The notes beneath the pieces were generated by a model. It was not told where the DNA came from. It made no database searches and saw nothing but the letters and a program-made list of their open reading frames with translations. From NCBI GenBank assembly GCA_031291795.1, contig JARLIJ010000287.1, positions 1 to 41,879 on the forward strand: DNA of 41,879 nt, in the 5' to 3' direction. Of the stretch, positions 9,093 to 18,386 are shown one piece after another. The position numbers and the translations under genes were made by a program. Numbering within the stretch: position 1 is the stretch's first letter; each line of letters opens with the position of its first letter. Origin of the DNA: Acetobacteraceae bacterium. Lineage in GTDB: Bacteria > Pseudomonadota > Alphaproteobacteria > Acetobacterales > Acetobacteraceae.

Positions 9093-10082
9093 ATGCCGCG
9101 AGGGTCGGATCGGCTGTTGCTACAGCCTGACGAGAATCACGATGTCGTTACTCCCGAGGTGATAACCAACCACCCTGGGGAACTCGTAAGCTGGGCCAAT
9201 GTAGACCTCAACCTGCTGGTGGTGTTCGACGCCATCCTGCAGGACGCCAGCCTCACGCGCGCGGGCCGTCGGCTCGGCCTCAGCCAGCCCGCCACCAGCC
9301 ACGCCCTGGGGCGCCTGCGCCACATGCTGCATGACGAATTGTTCATCCGCGGCCCTGACGGCATGCAGCCCACCCCCCGCGCCATTCAGATGGCCGAACC
9401 GGTGCGCGAGGCGCTCAGCCTGTTGCGCCTGACGCTGGAGCCCGAGGAATTCGATCCGCGCACCAGCAAGCGCAAGTTCACGCTCGCGGTCAACAACTTC
9501 GCCGCCCGCGCCATCATCCCCGCCTTGACGCGCCGGGTCGCACAGGAGGCGCCGAATCTCTCGCTCGACGTGCGCCCGATCGGTCGGCTGGACGTGCTCG
9601 ATTCGCTGGACTCGGATGGCGCGGACGTCGCCCTGACCGTGGTGGGCGAGGGCGGCGAGCGCTTCAAATGCGTGCGCATCATGGAGGACGACTACGTCGC
9701 GGTGCTCGACCGCAACCATCCGGCTGCGCACACGGTGCTCACCCACAAGCGCCTGGCGGAGATGCCGCACATCGCCGTCACCTCGACCGGCGACGACACC
9801 AGCTTCGTCGATCGTGCCCTGGCCGAGCACGGACTGACCCGCCGGATCGCCGTGCGCGTGCCGTTCCTCACGATCGCCGTGCTGCTGGCGGACTCCGAAT
9901 ACGTCGTGGTCTTGCCGCGACGGGTCGGCACCGACCTTGCGAGAATTTGTTCGCTGGTGGTGAAGGACCTGCCGTTCGCGCCGCCATGGATCGCGGTTTC
10001 GATGATCTGGCACCGGCGGCTCGACAACCACCCGGCCCAGCGCTGGCTGCGTGATACGATCCGTAGCATTTCTCCGGATTGA
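9093..10082 (+). CDS. LysR-family transcriptional regulator
   Basis: VDLNLLVVFDAILQDASLTRAGRRLGLSQPATSHALGRLRHMLHDELFIR HTH plus substrate-binding domain. Confidence 0.95.
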   Translation: MPRGSDRLLLQPDENHDVVTPEVITNHPGELVSWANVDLNLLVVFDAILQDASLTRAGRRLGLSQPATSHALGRLRHMLHDELFIRGPDGMQPTPRAIQMAEPVREALSLLRLTLEPEEFDPRTSKRKFTLAVNNFAARAIIPALTRRVAQEAPNLSLDVRPIGRLDVLDSLDSDGADVALTVVGEGGERFKCVRIMEDDYVAVLDRNHPAAHTVLTHKRLAEMPHIAVTSTGDDTSFVDRALAEHGLTRRIAVRVPFLTIAVLLADSEYVVVLPRRVGTDLARICSLVVKDLPFAPPWIAVSMIWHRRLDNHPAQRWLRDTIRSISPD

Positions 10083-10185
10083 ACTGCCACATTCGCGCCG
10101 CACATGTCCCCATGCGTACGGCGACGGCTCCCCTGGACCCACCTGCCGACAATATGAGTGCGTGTCAGTGAAGTCAGGAGGTCCG

Positions 10186-11358
10186 ATGCCCGGTTCGGCG
10201 CGGTTTTCATTCCGCTCATGGAGAAATGTGCTCGGGGTGGCGCTGGGCGCGGCCCTGGCCGGCGGCACCGCGATCGGGGTCGGCATGGCGCAGCAGGCGG
10301 CGCCGGCCTCCGCGCCCGCCAATGCTCCCCCTGCCAACCCCGCCGTGCCGGTGATGACGACGGTCGCGCAGCGTCGCGACGTACCGATCGACGCCGAGGG
10401 TGTCGGCACCATCCAGGCCTACCAGTCAGTGTTGATCCGTTCGCGCGTCGACGGCCAGCTCATGCAGGTCCCGGTGGCCGAGGGCCAGATGGTGCGCAAG
10501 GGCGACCTGATCGCGCAAATCGATCCACGGCCTTACCAGGCGGCGCTCGACGGTGCCCGCGCCAGGCAGGCGCAGGACGCCGCCCAACTGGCGAACGCAC
10601 AGCGCGACCTGGTGCGCTATTCGTCGCTGTCGCGGCAGGACTTCGCGTCGCGCCAGCAGGTCGACACCCAGCAGGCACTGGTGAACCAGGACGTCGCCAC
10701 GGTGCAGGGTGATGTCGCCGCAGTGGAAGCGGCACAGATCAATCTCGACTACTGCTCGATCACCTCGCCAGTGGACGGGCGCGTCGGGCTGCGGCTGGTC
10801 GATCCCGGCAACCTGGTGCACGCCACCGACACGACCGGCATCATCAGCATCACCCAGGTGCATCCGATCGCGCTGACCTTCACCCTGCCACAGACCGCGC
10901 TGCCCGCGATCCAGGCCGGCCTGGCGCAGGGCAAGCTCCCGGTGCGGGCCTACAGCACGGACGACCGCACGCTGCTGGGGGAGGGCACGCTGCTGACCCC
11001 GGACAACGCGATCGACACCACGACCGGCACGATCCGGTTGAAGGCGGTGTTTGCGAACCAGGACAACCGGCTGTGGCCGGGCCAGTTCGTCAACGCCCAT
11101 CAGCAACTTTCGATCGCGCACCAGGCCGTGACGGTGGCGCCGGCGGCGATCCAGCACGGGCCGGACGGGCTGTACGTCTATCTTGTCAAGCCGGACAACA
11201 GCGTCGCCAGCCAGCCTGTGACGGTCGGCTACCAGACCCCGCAACTGGCGGTCGTCACCGCTGGCCTCTCGGGCGGCGAAACCGTCGTGCTCAGCGGCCA
11301 GTCCCGGTTGCAGCCCGGCCTGCGAGTCGCTGCCACGCCCGCCCCGGCAGCGGGTTGA
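10186..11358 (+). CDS. RND efflux periplasmic adaptor subunit (MdtA/AcrA-like)
   Basis: VLIRSRVDGQLMQVPVAEGQMVRKGDLIAQIDPRPYQAALDGARARQ; SD aggagg before ATG 10186; followed by RND permease. Confidence 0.93.
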   Translation: MPGSARFSFRSWRNVLGVALGAALAGGTAIGVGMAQQAAPASAPANAPPANPAVPVMTTVAQRRDVPIDAEGVGTIQAYQSVLIRSRVDGQLMQVPVAEGQMVRKGDLIAQIDPRPYQAALDGARARQAQDAAQLANAQRDLVRYSSLSRQDFASRQQVDTQQALVNQDVATVQGDVAAVEAAQINLDYCSITSPVDGRVGLRLVDPGNLVHATDTTGIISITQVHPIALTFTLPQTALPAIQAGLAQGKLPVRAYSTDDRTLLGEGTLLTPDNAIDTTTGTIRLKAVFANQDNRLWPGQFVNAHQQLSIAHQAVTVAPAAIQHGPDGLYVYLVKPDNSVASQPVTVGYQTPQLAVVTAGLSGGETVVLSGQSRLQPGLRVAATPAPAAG

Positions 11359-11383
11359 ACCCATCTTCTGACGGACGGTCCGC

Positions 11384-14300
11384 ATGAGTATTTCCACGCC
11401 CTTCATCCGGCGCCCGATCGGCACATCGTTGCTGATGGCGGCCGTCTTCCTGGTGGGGCTGGCGGCCTATCCGCTGCTGCCGGTGGCCCCCCTGCCGCAG
11501 GTGGACTTCCCGACCATCACCGTTACTGCCCAGTATCCCGGCGCCAGCCCGGACACCATGGCCTCCTCCGTCGCCGAACCGCTGGAGACGCAGTTCAGCC
11601 AGATCAACGGCCTGGCGCAGATGACGTCGATGAACGTGCTGGGCACCAGCACGCTGACACTGCAGTTCGACCTCGACCGCAACATCGACGCCGCCGCCGC
11701 CGACGTGCTGGAGGCGATCAACGCCGCGCAAGGCCAGTTGCCGAAGAACCTGCCCAACCAGCCGACGATCCGGAAGATCAACCCGGCCGACGCGCCGATC
11801 TTTCTGCTGTCGGTACAGTCCGACCAATTGCCGCTGACCGCGGTCGATGATGCCGCCGAGAACATCCTGGCCCAGCATCTGTCGAAGATCTCCGGCGTTG
11901 CGCAGGTCCTGGTGGGCGGCCAGCAGAAGCCTGCCATCCGCGTGCAGATCGATCCCGCGAAGCTGGCCTCGATGGGCCTGACGCTGGAGGACGTGCGTGG
12001 CGTGCTGGCCAACGCCACGGTGAACAGCCCGAAGGGCAGCATCGACGGGCCGACCTCGTCCTACACCGTGATGGCGGACGATCAGCTCACGCACCCGGAC
12101 CCGTACAACGACATCGTCGTGGCCTGGAAGAATGGTGCGCCGGTGCGCATCCGCGACATCGGCCAGGCCGTGCGCGGCCCGCAGAATCGCGAGCTGCAGG
12201 CCTGGCAGAACGGCAAGTCCGGCGTGCTGCTGGTGGTGTTCAAGCAGCCGGGTGCCAACGTCATCGGCACGGTGGATCGCGTGAAGGCGGCGCTGCCGGC
12301 GCTGGAGGCCTCGATACCGCCCGCTATCCACGTCAACACCATCGTCGATCGCACGCAGACCATCCGCGCTTCCGTGGCCGACGTGGAGTTCACGCTGGCG
12401 CTGTCGATCGGCCTTGTCGTGATGGTGATCTTCCTGTTCCTGCGCAGCGTCTGGGCGACGATCATCCCGTCCATCACCGTCCCGCTCGCGCTGGTCGGCA
12501 CGCTGGCCGTGATGTACGTGCTGGGCTACAGCCTGGACAATCTGTCGCTGATGGCGCTGACCATCGCGGTCGGCTTCGTGGTCGACGATGCGATCGTGAT
12601 GCTGGAGAACATCCACCGCCACATCGAGGACGGCATGGCGCCGATGGAGGCGGCCATCAAGGGCGCCGGCGAGATCGGCTTCACCATCGTCTCCATCAGC
12701 GTGTCGTTGATCGCCGTGTTCATCCCGCTGCTGCTGATGGGTGGCATCGTGGGCCGGCTGTTCCGCGAGTTCGCCATGACGGTGTCGATCACCGTGGTGG
12801 TCTCGGCGATGGTGTCGCTGACGCTGACGCCGATGATGTCGTCGCGCTTCCTGGCCGCCGAACATGGCAAACACGGCAAGCTCTACCGCATCATTGAAGC
12901 AGGCTTCGACGGTATCCTCGGCTTCTACCGGCGCACGCTGGATATCGCTCTGAAGTTCCGGTTCATCACGCTGATGGTGTTCCTGGCCACGGTGACGGTG
13001 ACCGGCATGCTGTTCGTTGCAATCCCCAAGGGCTTCTTTCCGACCCAGGATATCGGCCTGATCATCGGCATCACGGAGGGCGCGCAGAACGCCTCCTACC
13101 AGCAGATGGTCGAGCTGCAACGCAAGATCAACGACATCATCGGGCAGGACCCGGCGGTGGCGAGCTATGCCGCGCAGGTCGGCGCGGGGACGGCCGGCCA
13201 GCAGGGCAATGACGGGCGCGTCTACATCAACCTGAAGCCGTGGGACCAGCGGCCGGGCGATGACGTGATGAAGGTGATCGCCCGGCTGTCGCAGAAGGTG
13301 CAGTCGGTGGCCGGCATCCAGCTGTTCATGCAGCCGGCGCAGGACATCAACGTCGGCGGCCGCATGTCACGCACGATGTATCAGTACACCCTGCAGGACG
13401 CCGATACCGGGGAGCTGAATGCCTGGGCGCCGAAGCTCCTCGCGCGGATGAAGGCCGATCCGCATCTGCGCGACGTCGCGACCGACCAGCAGATCGCCGG
13501 CACCACGGCCACGCTGACGATCGACCGCAACGCCGCCCAGCGCTTCGGCATCCAGCCGCAGCAGATCGACGACACGCTGTACGACGCGTTCGGCCAGCGT
13601 GAGGTGACGCAGTACTTCACCCAGCTCAACTCGTATTTCGTGATCCTGGAGGTGCCGCCGGACCTGGAGGGTGAGGTCTCGACGCTGGACAAGCTGTACG
13701 TGAAGGCGCCCAGCGGGCAGGCGGTGCCGCTGTCGGTGCTGGTGCATGTCGATACGCGGCCGGTGACGCCGCTGGCCGTCAACCACCAGAGCCAGTTCCC
13801 CGCCGTGACCATCTCCTTCAACCTCGCAGCCGGCGCCTCGCTCGGAGACGCCGTGAACGCGATCGACAGCATGCGGACGGAGCTGCACGCACCGCTTTCG
13901 CTGGAGGGCGACTTCGAGGGATCGGCCCAGGCTTTCCAGAGTTCGCTGGCGAGCGAGCCCTACCTGATCGCAGCCGCGCTGACTGCGGTCTACATCATCC
14001 TGGGCGTGCTGTATGAGAGCTACATCCTGCCGCTGACCATCCTCTCGACGCTGCCATCCGCGGGCGTGGGCGCTCTGCTGATGCTGATGGCGGCGCACAC
14101 CGACCTTTCCGTGATCGCGATGATCGGCGTCATCCTGCTGATCGGCATCGTCAAGAAGAACGGCATCATGATGGTGGACTTTGCCATCCACGCCGAACGC
14201 AACGACGGCATGGCGCCGCTGAACGCGATCCGCCAGGCCTGCCTGTTGCGCTTCCGCCCGATCCTGATGACGACGATGGCCGCCCTGCTGTCCGGCCTGC

Positions 14301-14512
14301 CGCTGATGCTGGAGAACGGGGCGGGGTCGGAACTGCGCAAACCGCTGGGCTATGCGATGGTCGGCGGCCTTGCACTGAGCCAGATCCTGACGCTTTACAC
14401 GACCCCGGTGATCTACCTGTACCTCGACCGGCTGCAGCATTGGCTGATGCCGCGGCGGCACGCGCATCTGCCGCGACTGGCATCGAAGTTGGCCGAAGCC
14501 GAGGGGGACTGA
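11384..14512 (+). CDS. RND multidrug efflux permease (MdtB/MdtC/AcrB-like)
   Basis: 1042 aa; N-term RRPIGTSLLMAAVFLVGLAAYPLLPVAPLPQVDFPTITVTAQYPGASPDTMASSVAEPLE; VGFVVDDAIVMLENIHRHIEDG. Confidence 0.96.
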   Translation: MSISTPFIRRPIGTSLLMAAVFLVGLAAYPLLPVAPLPQVDFPTITVTAQYPGASPDTMASSVAEPLETQFSQINGLAQMTSMNVLGTSTLTLQFDLDRNIDAAAADVLEAINAAQGQLPKNLPNQPTIRKINPADAPIFLLSVQSDQLPLTAVDDAAENILAQHLSKISGVAQVLVGGQQKPAIRVQIDPAKLASMGLTLEDVRGVLANATVNSPKGSIDGPTSSYTVMADDQLTHPDPYNDIVVAWKNGAPVRIRDIGQAVRGPQNRELQAWQNGKSGVLLVVFKQPGANVIGTVDRVKAALPALEASIPPAIHVNTIVDRTQTIRASVADVEFTLALSIGLVVMVIFLFLRSVWATIIPSITVPLALVGTLAVMYVLGYSLDNLSLMALTIAVGFVVDDAIVMLENIHRHIEDGMAPMEAAIKGAGEIGFTIVSISVSLIAVFIPLLLMGGIVGRLFREFAMTVSITVVVSAMVSLTLTPMMSSRFLAAEHGKHGKLYRIIEAGFDGILGFYRRTLDIALKFRFITLMVFLATVTVTGMLFVAIPKGFFPTQDIGLIIGITEGAQNASYQQMVELQRKINDIIGQDPAVASYAAQVGAGTAGQQGNDGRVYINLKPWDQRPGDDVMKVIARLSQKVQSVAGIQLFMQPAQDINVGGRMSRTMYQYTLQDADTGELNAWAPKLLARMKADPHLRDVATDQQIAGTTATLTIDRNAAQRFGIQPQQIDDTLYDAFGQREVTQYFTQLNSYFVILEVPPDLEGEVSTLDKLYVKAPSGQAVPLSVLVHVDTRPVTPLAVNHQSQFPAVTISFNLAAGASLGDAVNAIDSMRTELHAPLSLEGDFEGSAQAFQSSLASEPYLIAAALTAVYIILGVLYESYILPLTILSTLPSAGVGALLMLMAAHTDLSVIAMIGVILLIGIVKKNGIMMVDFAIHAERNDGMAPLNAIRQACLLRFRPILMTTMAALLSGLPLMLENGAGSELRKPLGYAMVGGLALSQILTLYTTPVIYLYLDRLQHWLMPRRHAHLPRLASKLAEAEGD

Positions 14513-14532
14513 GGCTCCGGCTGGGGCCTCAG
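14509..14532. terminator. Bidirectional hairpin between convergent genes
   Basis: CTGAGGCTCC-GGCT-GGGGCCTCAG: 10 bp (one G-T wobble), contains stop codons of both genes. Confidence 0.6.
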
Positions 14533-15530
14533 ACCTCGGCGCTGGTCGCGCGCTGCCGGCGGGCGCGCACCGCAACCAGGCCGAACGCGGCCGGCAGCAG
14601 GCAGGCGAGCGCCGTGGGTTCCGGCGCCGCCTGCCAGCCCAGGTCGTTCATGATCTCCTGGTCGACCAGAGAGAGCGGGGCGTACACGCCGGGCGTGCCA
14701 TACGCATCGTACGGATCGGCGAAAGCGGTGCTGGCCCAGTCCTGGATATCGGCGCCGTTGCCGTTCGGGCCGTTATAGTATTTGGCCACGGTCGCGCAGC
14801 CGTCGGTCGAGAAGTAGACGTTGGTCGCCGCCGGATCCATGTTGATCACGCCCGATCCGCCAGGGCCAGTCGCGGTGCAGCGGAACAGGTCGATCGGCGT
14901 GTTGTAGTTGAAGTTGCCGTTCGCGAGCTGCGTGGACCGGCCCATCAGCTCCGAGATCTCGTGCTCGGCCGCGTCGATGAAGCTGTACGCGTTGGCGGCC
15001 GGCGTGCTGGTGCCCGCGAAGTCCCAGCCCTGCCCGCTGCCGATATTGCTGCCGATGTAGAACGTGCCGTTCAACCCCGCCAGCTTGCCGGGAATGAGGC
15101 CGAGTGCCTTTTCCTCGGCGGTCGACACGGCGATCAGGCCGCTCTTGGTGGTGGCCGGTTCGGTCAGCGGCAGTTCGTTGGTCGCAGTGATCGAGGCCGC
15201 GGTCGATGCGCTATCGATCAACGCCGTCCGGACATCGGCATAGGTATAGGCATCGTTGTAGGTGGCGAGGCTGCCGGCGAGGAAACCCTGCGTCGTCATC
15301 GCCGATACGGTGATGTTGAGCGTGACGTTGTTGGCGAACATGCTGCTGAAGGTGTTGCCGACCGCGATGACGTCGGCCTCCAGCGTGGCCACGTTCGCGC
15401 CGAAATTGGTCGCGTTGATGCTCGAATCGAAGGTGAAGTCGAAGGTCAGCCCGGCGCGGGCCGGCGACGCGGCGCCGCCCAGCACAAGGATTGCGGCGGC
15501 GAGGGCGAGCGGTGACGTGAAGCGGGTCAT
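14529..15530 (-). CDS. PEP-CTERM-anchored putative metalloprotease-like protein
   Basis: Signal peptide; FIDAAEHEISELMGRSTQ; C-terminal PEPTALACLLPAAFGLVAVRARRQRA (PEP motif, TM helix, Arg-rich tail). Confidence 0.75.
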   Translation of the reverse strand: MTRFTSPLALAAAILVLGGAASPARAGLTFDFTFDSSINATNFGANVATLEADVIAVGNTFSSMFANNVTLNITVSAMTTQGFLAGSLATYNDAYTYADVRTALIDSASTAASITATNELPLTEPATTKSGLIAVSTAEEKALGLIPGKLAGLNGTFYIGSNIGSGQGWDFAGTSTPAANAYSFIDAAEHEISELMGRSTQLANGNFNYNTPIDLFRCTATGPGGSGVINMDPAATNVYFSTDGCATVAKYYNGPNGNGADIQDWASTAFADPYDAYGTPGVYAPLSLVDQEIMNDLGWQAAPEPTALACLLPAAFGLVAVRARRQRATSAEV

Positions 15531-15632
15531 GTCCTCTCCGGATAGAAGGCCAACGGCAATAATGTCGATTGGCAATTCTAAACGGCCAGGGGCGTCCTGT
15601 CTTCCCATTTGCCCGCCACGTGCGGGCCGTCG

Positions 15633-17306
15633 TCACATCGCCGGGGCCGAGGATCGATCGACCTCGCCGGCGCGCGCATCCAGCGGCGCCTGTCCGCTCA
15701 GGCTGAGCGCCACCGCTTCCGCCAGCCGGATCCCGTCCACGCCCGCCGACAGGATCCCCCCCGCGTAGCCCGCGCCTTCGCCGCCCGGGAACAGCCCCCC
15801 GGTGTTCAGGCTCTCGAACCCCAGGTTGCGGGTGACGCGCACCGGCGAGGAGGTACGGGTCTCCACGCCCGTCATCACGGCATCGTCACGGGCGAAACCG
15901 GGGATTTGCCGGTCGAACGCCGGCAGCGCCTCCCGGATCGCATCCACCGCAAACGCCGGCAGGCAGGTCGCGAGGTCGGTTGGGGTCACGCCCGGCTTGT
16001 ACGACGGCACGATCTCCCCCAGCCCCGCCGACGGTTTCCCGGCGAGGAAATCCCCTACCGTTTGGCACGGCGCCGCATAGGTGCCCCCGCCCGCCTCGAA
16101 CGCGCGATGCTCCCAATGCCGCTGGAACGCGATGCCCGCCAGCGGCCCGTCGGGATAATCCGTCGCCGGATCGACCCCCACCACGATGCCGGCATTGGCA
16201 TTGAACTCCGCTCGCGAATACTGGCTCATGCCGTTGGTCGCGACGCAGCCCGGCTCCGAGGTCGCGGCGACCACGCGCCCGCCCGGGCACATGCAGAACG
16301 TGTAGACCGAACGCCCGTTGGCGGCATGGTGCACCAGCTTGTAGTCGGCCGCCCCCAACACGGGATGGCCCGCGAACCGGCCGAACCGGGCGCGGTCGAT
16401 CAGCGCCTGCGGATGCTCGATGCGCACCCCGATGGAGAACGCCTTGGCCTCGATATGCACGCCGCGGGCATGCAGCATCGCGAACGTCTCGCGCGCGCTA
16501 TGCCCGATCGCCAGCACGACATGGTCGGCGGCGATCCGCTCGCCGTCCGCCAGCACGACGCCGCGGACCTGGCGCGACCCGTCGGGGCGGGTCTCGATAT
16601 CGAAATCCTCGACGCGTGCGCCGAAGCGGTATTCCCCGCCCAGCGCCTCGATCTTGGTGCGGATGCCCTCCACGACGGTGACCAGGCGGAATGTGCCGAT
16701 GTGCGGCTTGCTGACATACAGGATGTCCTCCGGCGCGCCGGCCGCCACGAACTCGGTCAGCACCTTCCGGCCGAGATGGCGCGGGTCCTTGATCCCGCTG
16801 TACAGTTTGCCGTCGGAGAACGTGCCCGCACCGCCCTCACCGAACTGCACGTTGCTTTCGGCGGTCAGCACGGAGCGCCGCCACAGCGCCCAGGTGTCGC
16901 GGGTCCGTTCGCGCACGATCCGGCCGCGTTCGAGGATGATCGGGCGGAACCCCATCTCGGCCAGCGCGAGCGCGGCCATCAGGCCGCACGGCCCGCAGCC
17001 GATCACGATCGGACGCAACCCAACCGGCTCCGAGACCTTCACCGGCGGGCGGTAGGTTGTATCGGGCGCGGGGCCGACATGCGTGTCGCCGGCGAGGCGG
17101 CCCAGCACACCGGGCTCATCGCGCAACGCGACGTCGATATTGTAGACCAGCCGGATCTCGCTGCGCCGGCGCGCATCGTGGCCGCGGCGCGCGATAGACC
17201 AGTGCAGGATGTCGGCCGGCGCGCATCGCAAGCGTCCGGCGATCGCGGCCGGCAGGGCGGCAGCGTCGTGGTCAAGTGGCAGGATCAGTTCGGTCAGTCT
17301 TAACAC
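15633..17306 (-). CDS. NAD(P)/FAD-dependent oxidoreductase (COG2509-like)
   Basis: IVIGCGPCGLMAALALAEMGFRPIILERG dinucleotide-binding motif; GGLFPGGEGAGYAGGILSAGVDGIRLAEAV; GTG start at 17306; longer ORF start at 17927 overlaps prpB. Confidence 0.88.
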   Translation of the reverse strand: MLRLTELILPLDHDAAALPAAIAGRLRCAPADILHWSIARRGHDARRRSEIRLVYNIDVALRDEPGVLGRLAGDTHVGPAPDTTYRPPVKVSEPVGLRPIVIGCGPCGLMAALALAEMGFRPIILERGRIVRERTRDTWALWRRSVLTAESNVQFGEGGAGTFSDGKLYSGIKDPRHLGRKVLTEFVAAGAPEDILYVSKPHIGTFRLVTVVEGIRTKIEALGGEYRFGARVEDFDIETRPDGSRQVRGVVLADGERIAADHVVLAIGHSARETFAMLHARGVHIEAKAFSIGVRIEHPQALIDRARFGRFAGHPVLGAADYKLVHHAANGRSVYTFCMCPGGRVVAATSEPGCVATNGMSQYSRAEFNANAGIVVGVDPATDYPDGPLAGIAFQRHWEHRAFEAGGGTYAAPCQTVGDFLAGKPSAGLGEIVPSYKPGVTPTDLATCLPAFAVDAIREALPAFDRQIPGFARDDAVMTGVETRTSSPVRVTRNLGFESLNTGGLFPGGEGAGYAGGILSAGVDGIRLAEAVALSLSGQAPLDARAGEVDRSSAPAM

Positions 17307-17459
17307 GGCACATGGTCCTGGTGCGGGCGGGGCGGAGAAACGCGCACCGCGCGCGCGGGTCAAGCCGCCACGCGGTTTTACACCCTCGATTTTTCCCCAC
17401 TCTGTTTTTCCTGGGACGCATCGGCTATCGGAAGCCAGCAGCCTCGGGAGCCAACCGCC

Positions 17460-18386
17460 ATGACCTATCTCGTTGCCGATGACCTGCCGACCGCCCCCGC
17501 CGGGGAGCGGTTGCGTGCCCTGCTGGCGCGGCCCGGCATCCTGCAGATGCCCGGCGCGCATAACGGCCAGGCCGCGTTGCAGGCCAAAGCCGCCGGCTTC
17601 GAGGCGCTGTACCTGTCGGGCGCGGCGATGACCGCCTCCATGGGCCTGCCGGACCTCGGCATCATCACGGTCGACGAGGTTTGCTTCTTCATCCGCCAGA
17701 TCACCCGTTCCTCCGGCCTGCCGCTGCTGGTCGACGGCGACACCGGTTACGGCGAGGCGCTGAACGTCATGCATATGGTGCGTAGCTTCGAGGATGCCGG
17801 CGCCGCGGCGGTCCATATCGAGGACCAGCTGCTGCCCAAGAAATGCGGCCACCTGAACGACAAGAAGCTGGCCGACGCGCATGACATGGCGGCCAAGATC
17901 GCGGCTGCCCGCAAGGCGCGCCGGCACCTCTACCTAATCGCCCGCACCGATGCCGCCGCCAGCGAGGGCCTGGACGGCGCCGTCGCCCGCGCGAAGCTGT
18001 TCATGGAGGCCGGCGCCGACGCGATCTTCCCCGAGGCGCTGAACACCGCCGAGATGTTCCGTGCCGCGGCGGAGCGGCTGCCGGGCGTGCCGCTGCTCGC
18101 CAACATGACGGAGTTCGGCCGCACGCCGTTCTTCTCCGCCAGCGAATTCGAGGCGATGGGCTACAAGATGGTGATCTGGCCGGTCAGCAGCCTGCGCGTC
18201 GCCAACAAGGCGCAGGAGGAGCTCTATGCCGCGCTGAAGCGGGATGGCGGCACGCACAGCATGGTCGAGCGCATGCAGACGCGCGCCGAGCTGTACGCGA
18301 CGATCGGGTACCATGATTATGAGGCGCTGGATGCGTCGATCGTGACGACCATCATCCCGCAAGGGATGCCCCAACGCCCCAAGTGA
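17460..18386 (+). CDS. prpB: Methylisocitrate lyase / isocitrate lyase-PEP mutase family
   Basis: PGAHNGQAALQAKAAGFEALYLSGAAMTASMGLPDLGIIT, DGDTGYGEALNV, HIEDQLLPKKCGHLNDKKL. Confidence 0.9.
   Translation: MTYLVADDLPTAPAGERLRALLARPGILQMPGAHNGQAALQAKAAGFEALYLSGAAMTASMGLPDLGIITVDEVCFFIRQITRSSGLPLLVDGDTGYGEALNVMHMVRSFEDAGAAAVHIEDQLLPKKCGHLNDKKLADAHDMAAKIAAARKARRHLYLIARTDAAASEGLDGAVARAKLFMEAGADAIFPEALNTAEMFRAAAERLPGVPLLANMTEFGRTPFFSASEFEAMGYKMVIWPVSSLRVANKAQEELYAALKRDGGTHSMVERMQTRAELYATIGYHDYEALDASIVTTIIPQGMPQRPK

Noticed and set aside
11291-13120. 609-aa minus-strand ORF opposite the RND permease
   Set aside because: His/Arg/Asp-rich antisense shadow typical of high-GC DNA; the plus strand encodes a clear RND permease.
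15609-17303. 564-aa plus-strand ORF opposite the flavoprotein
   Set aside because: Antisense shadow ORF; no domain; opposite strand has clear FAD-binding motifs.
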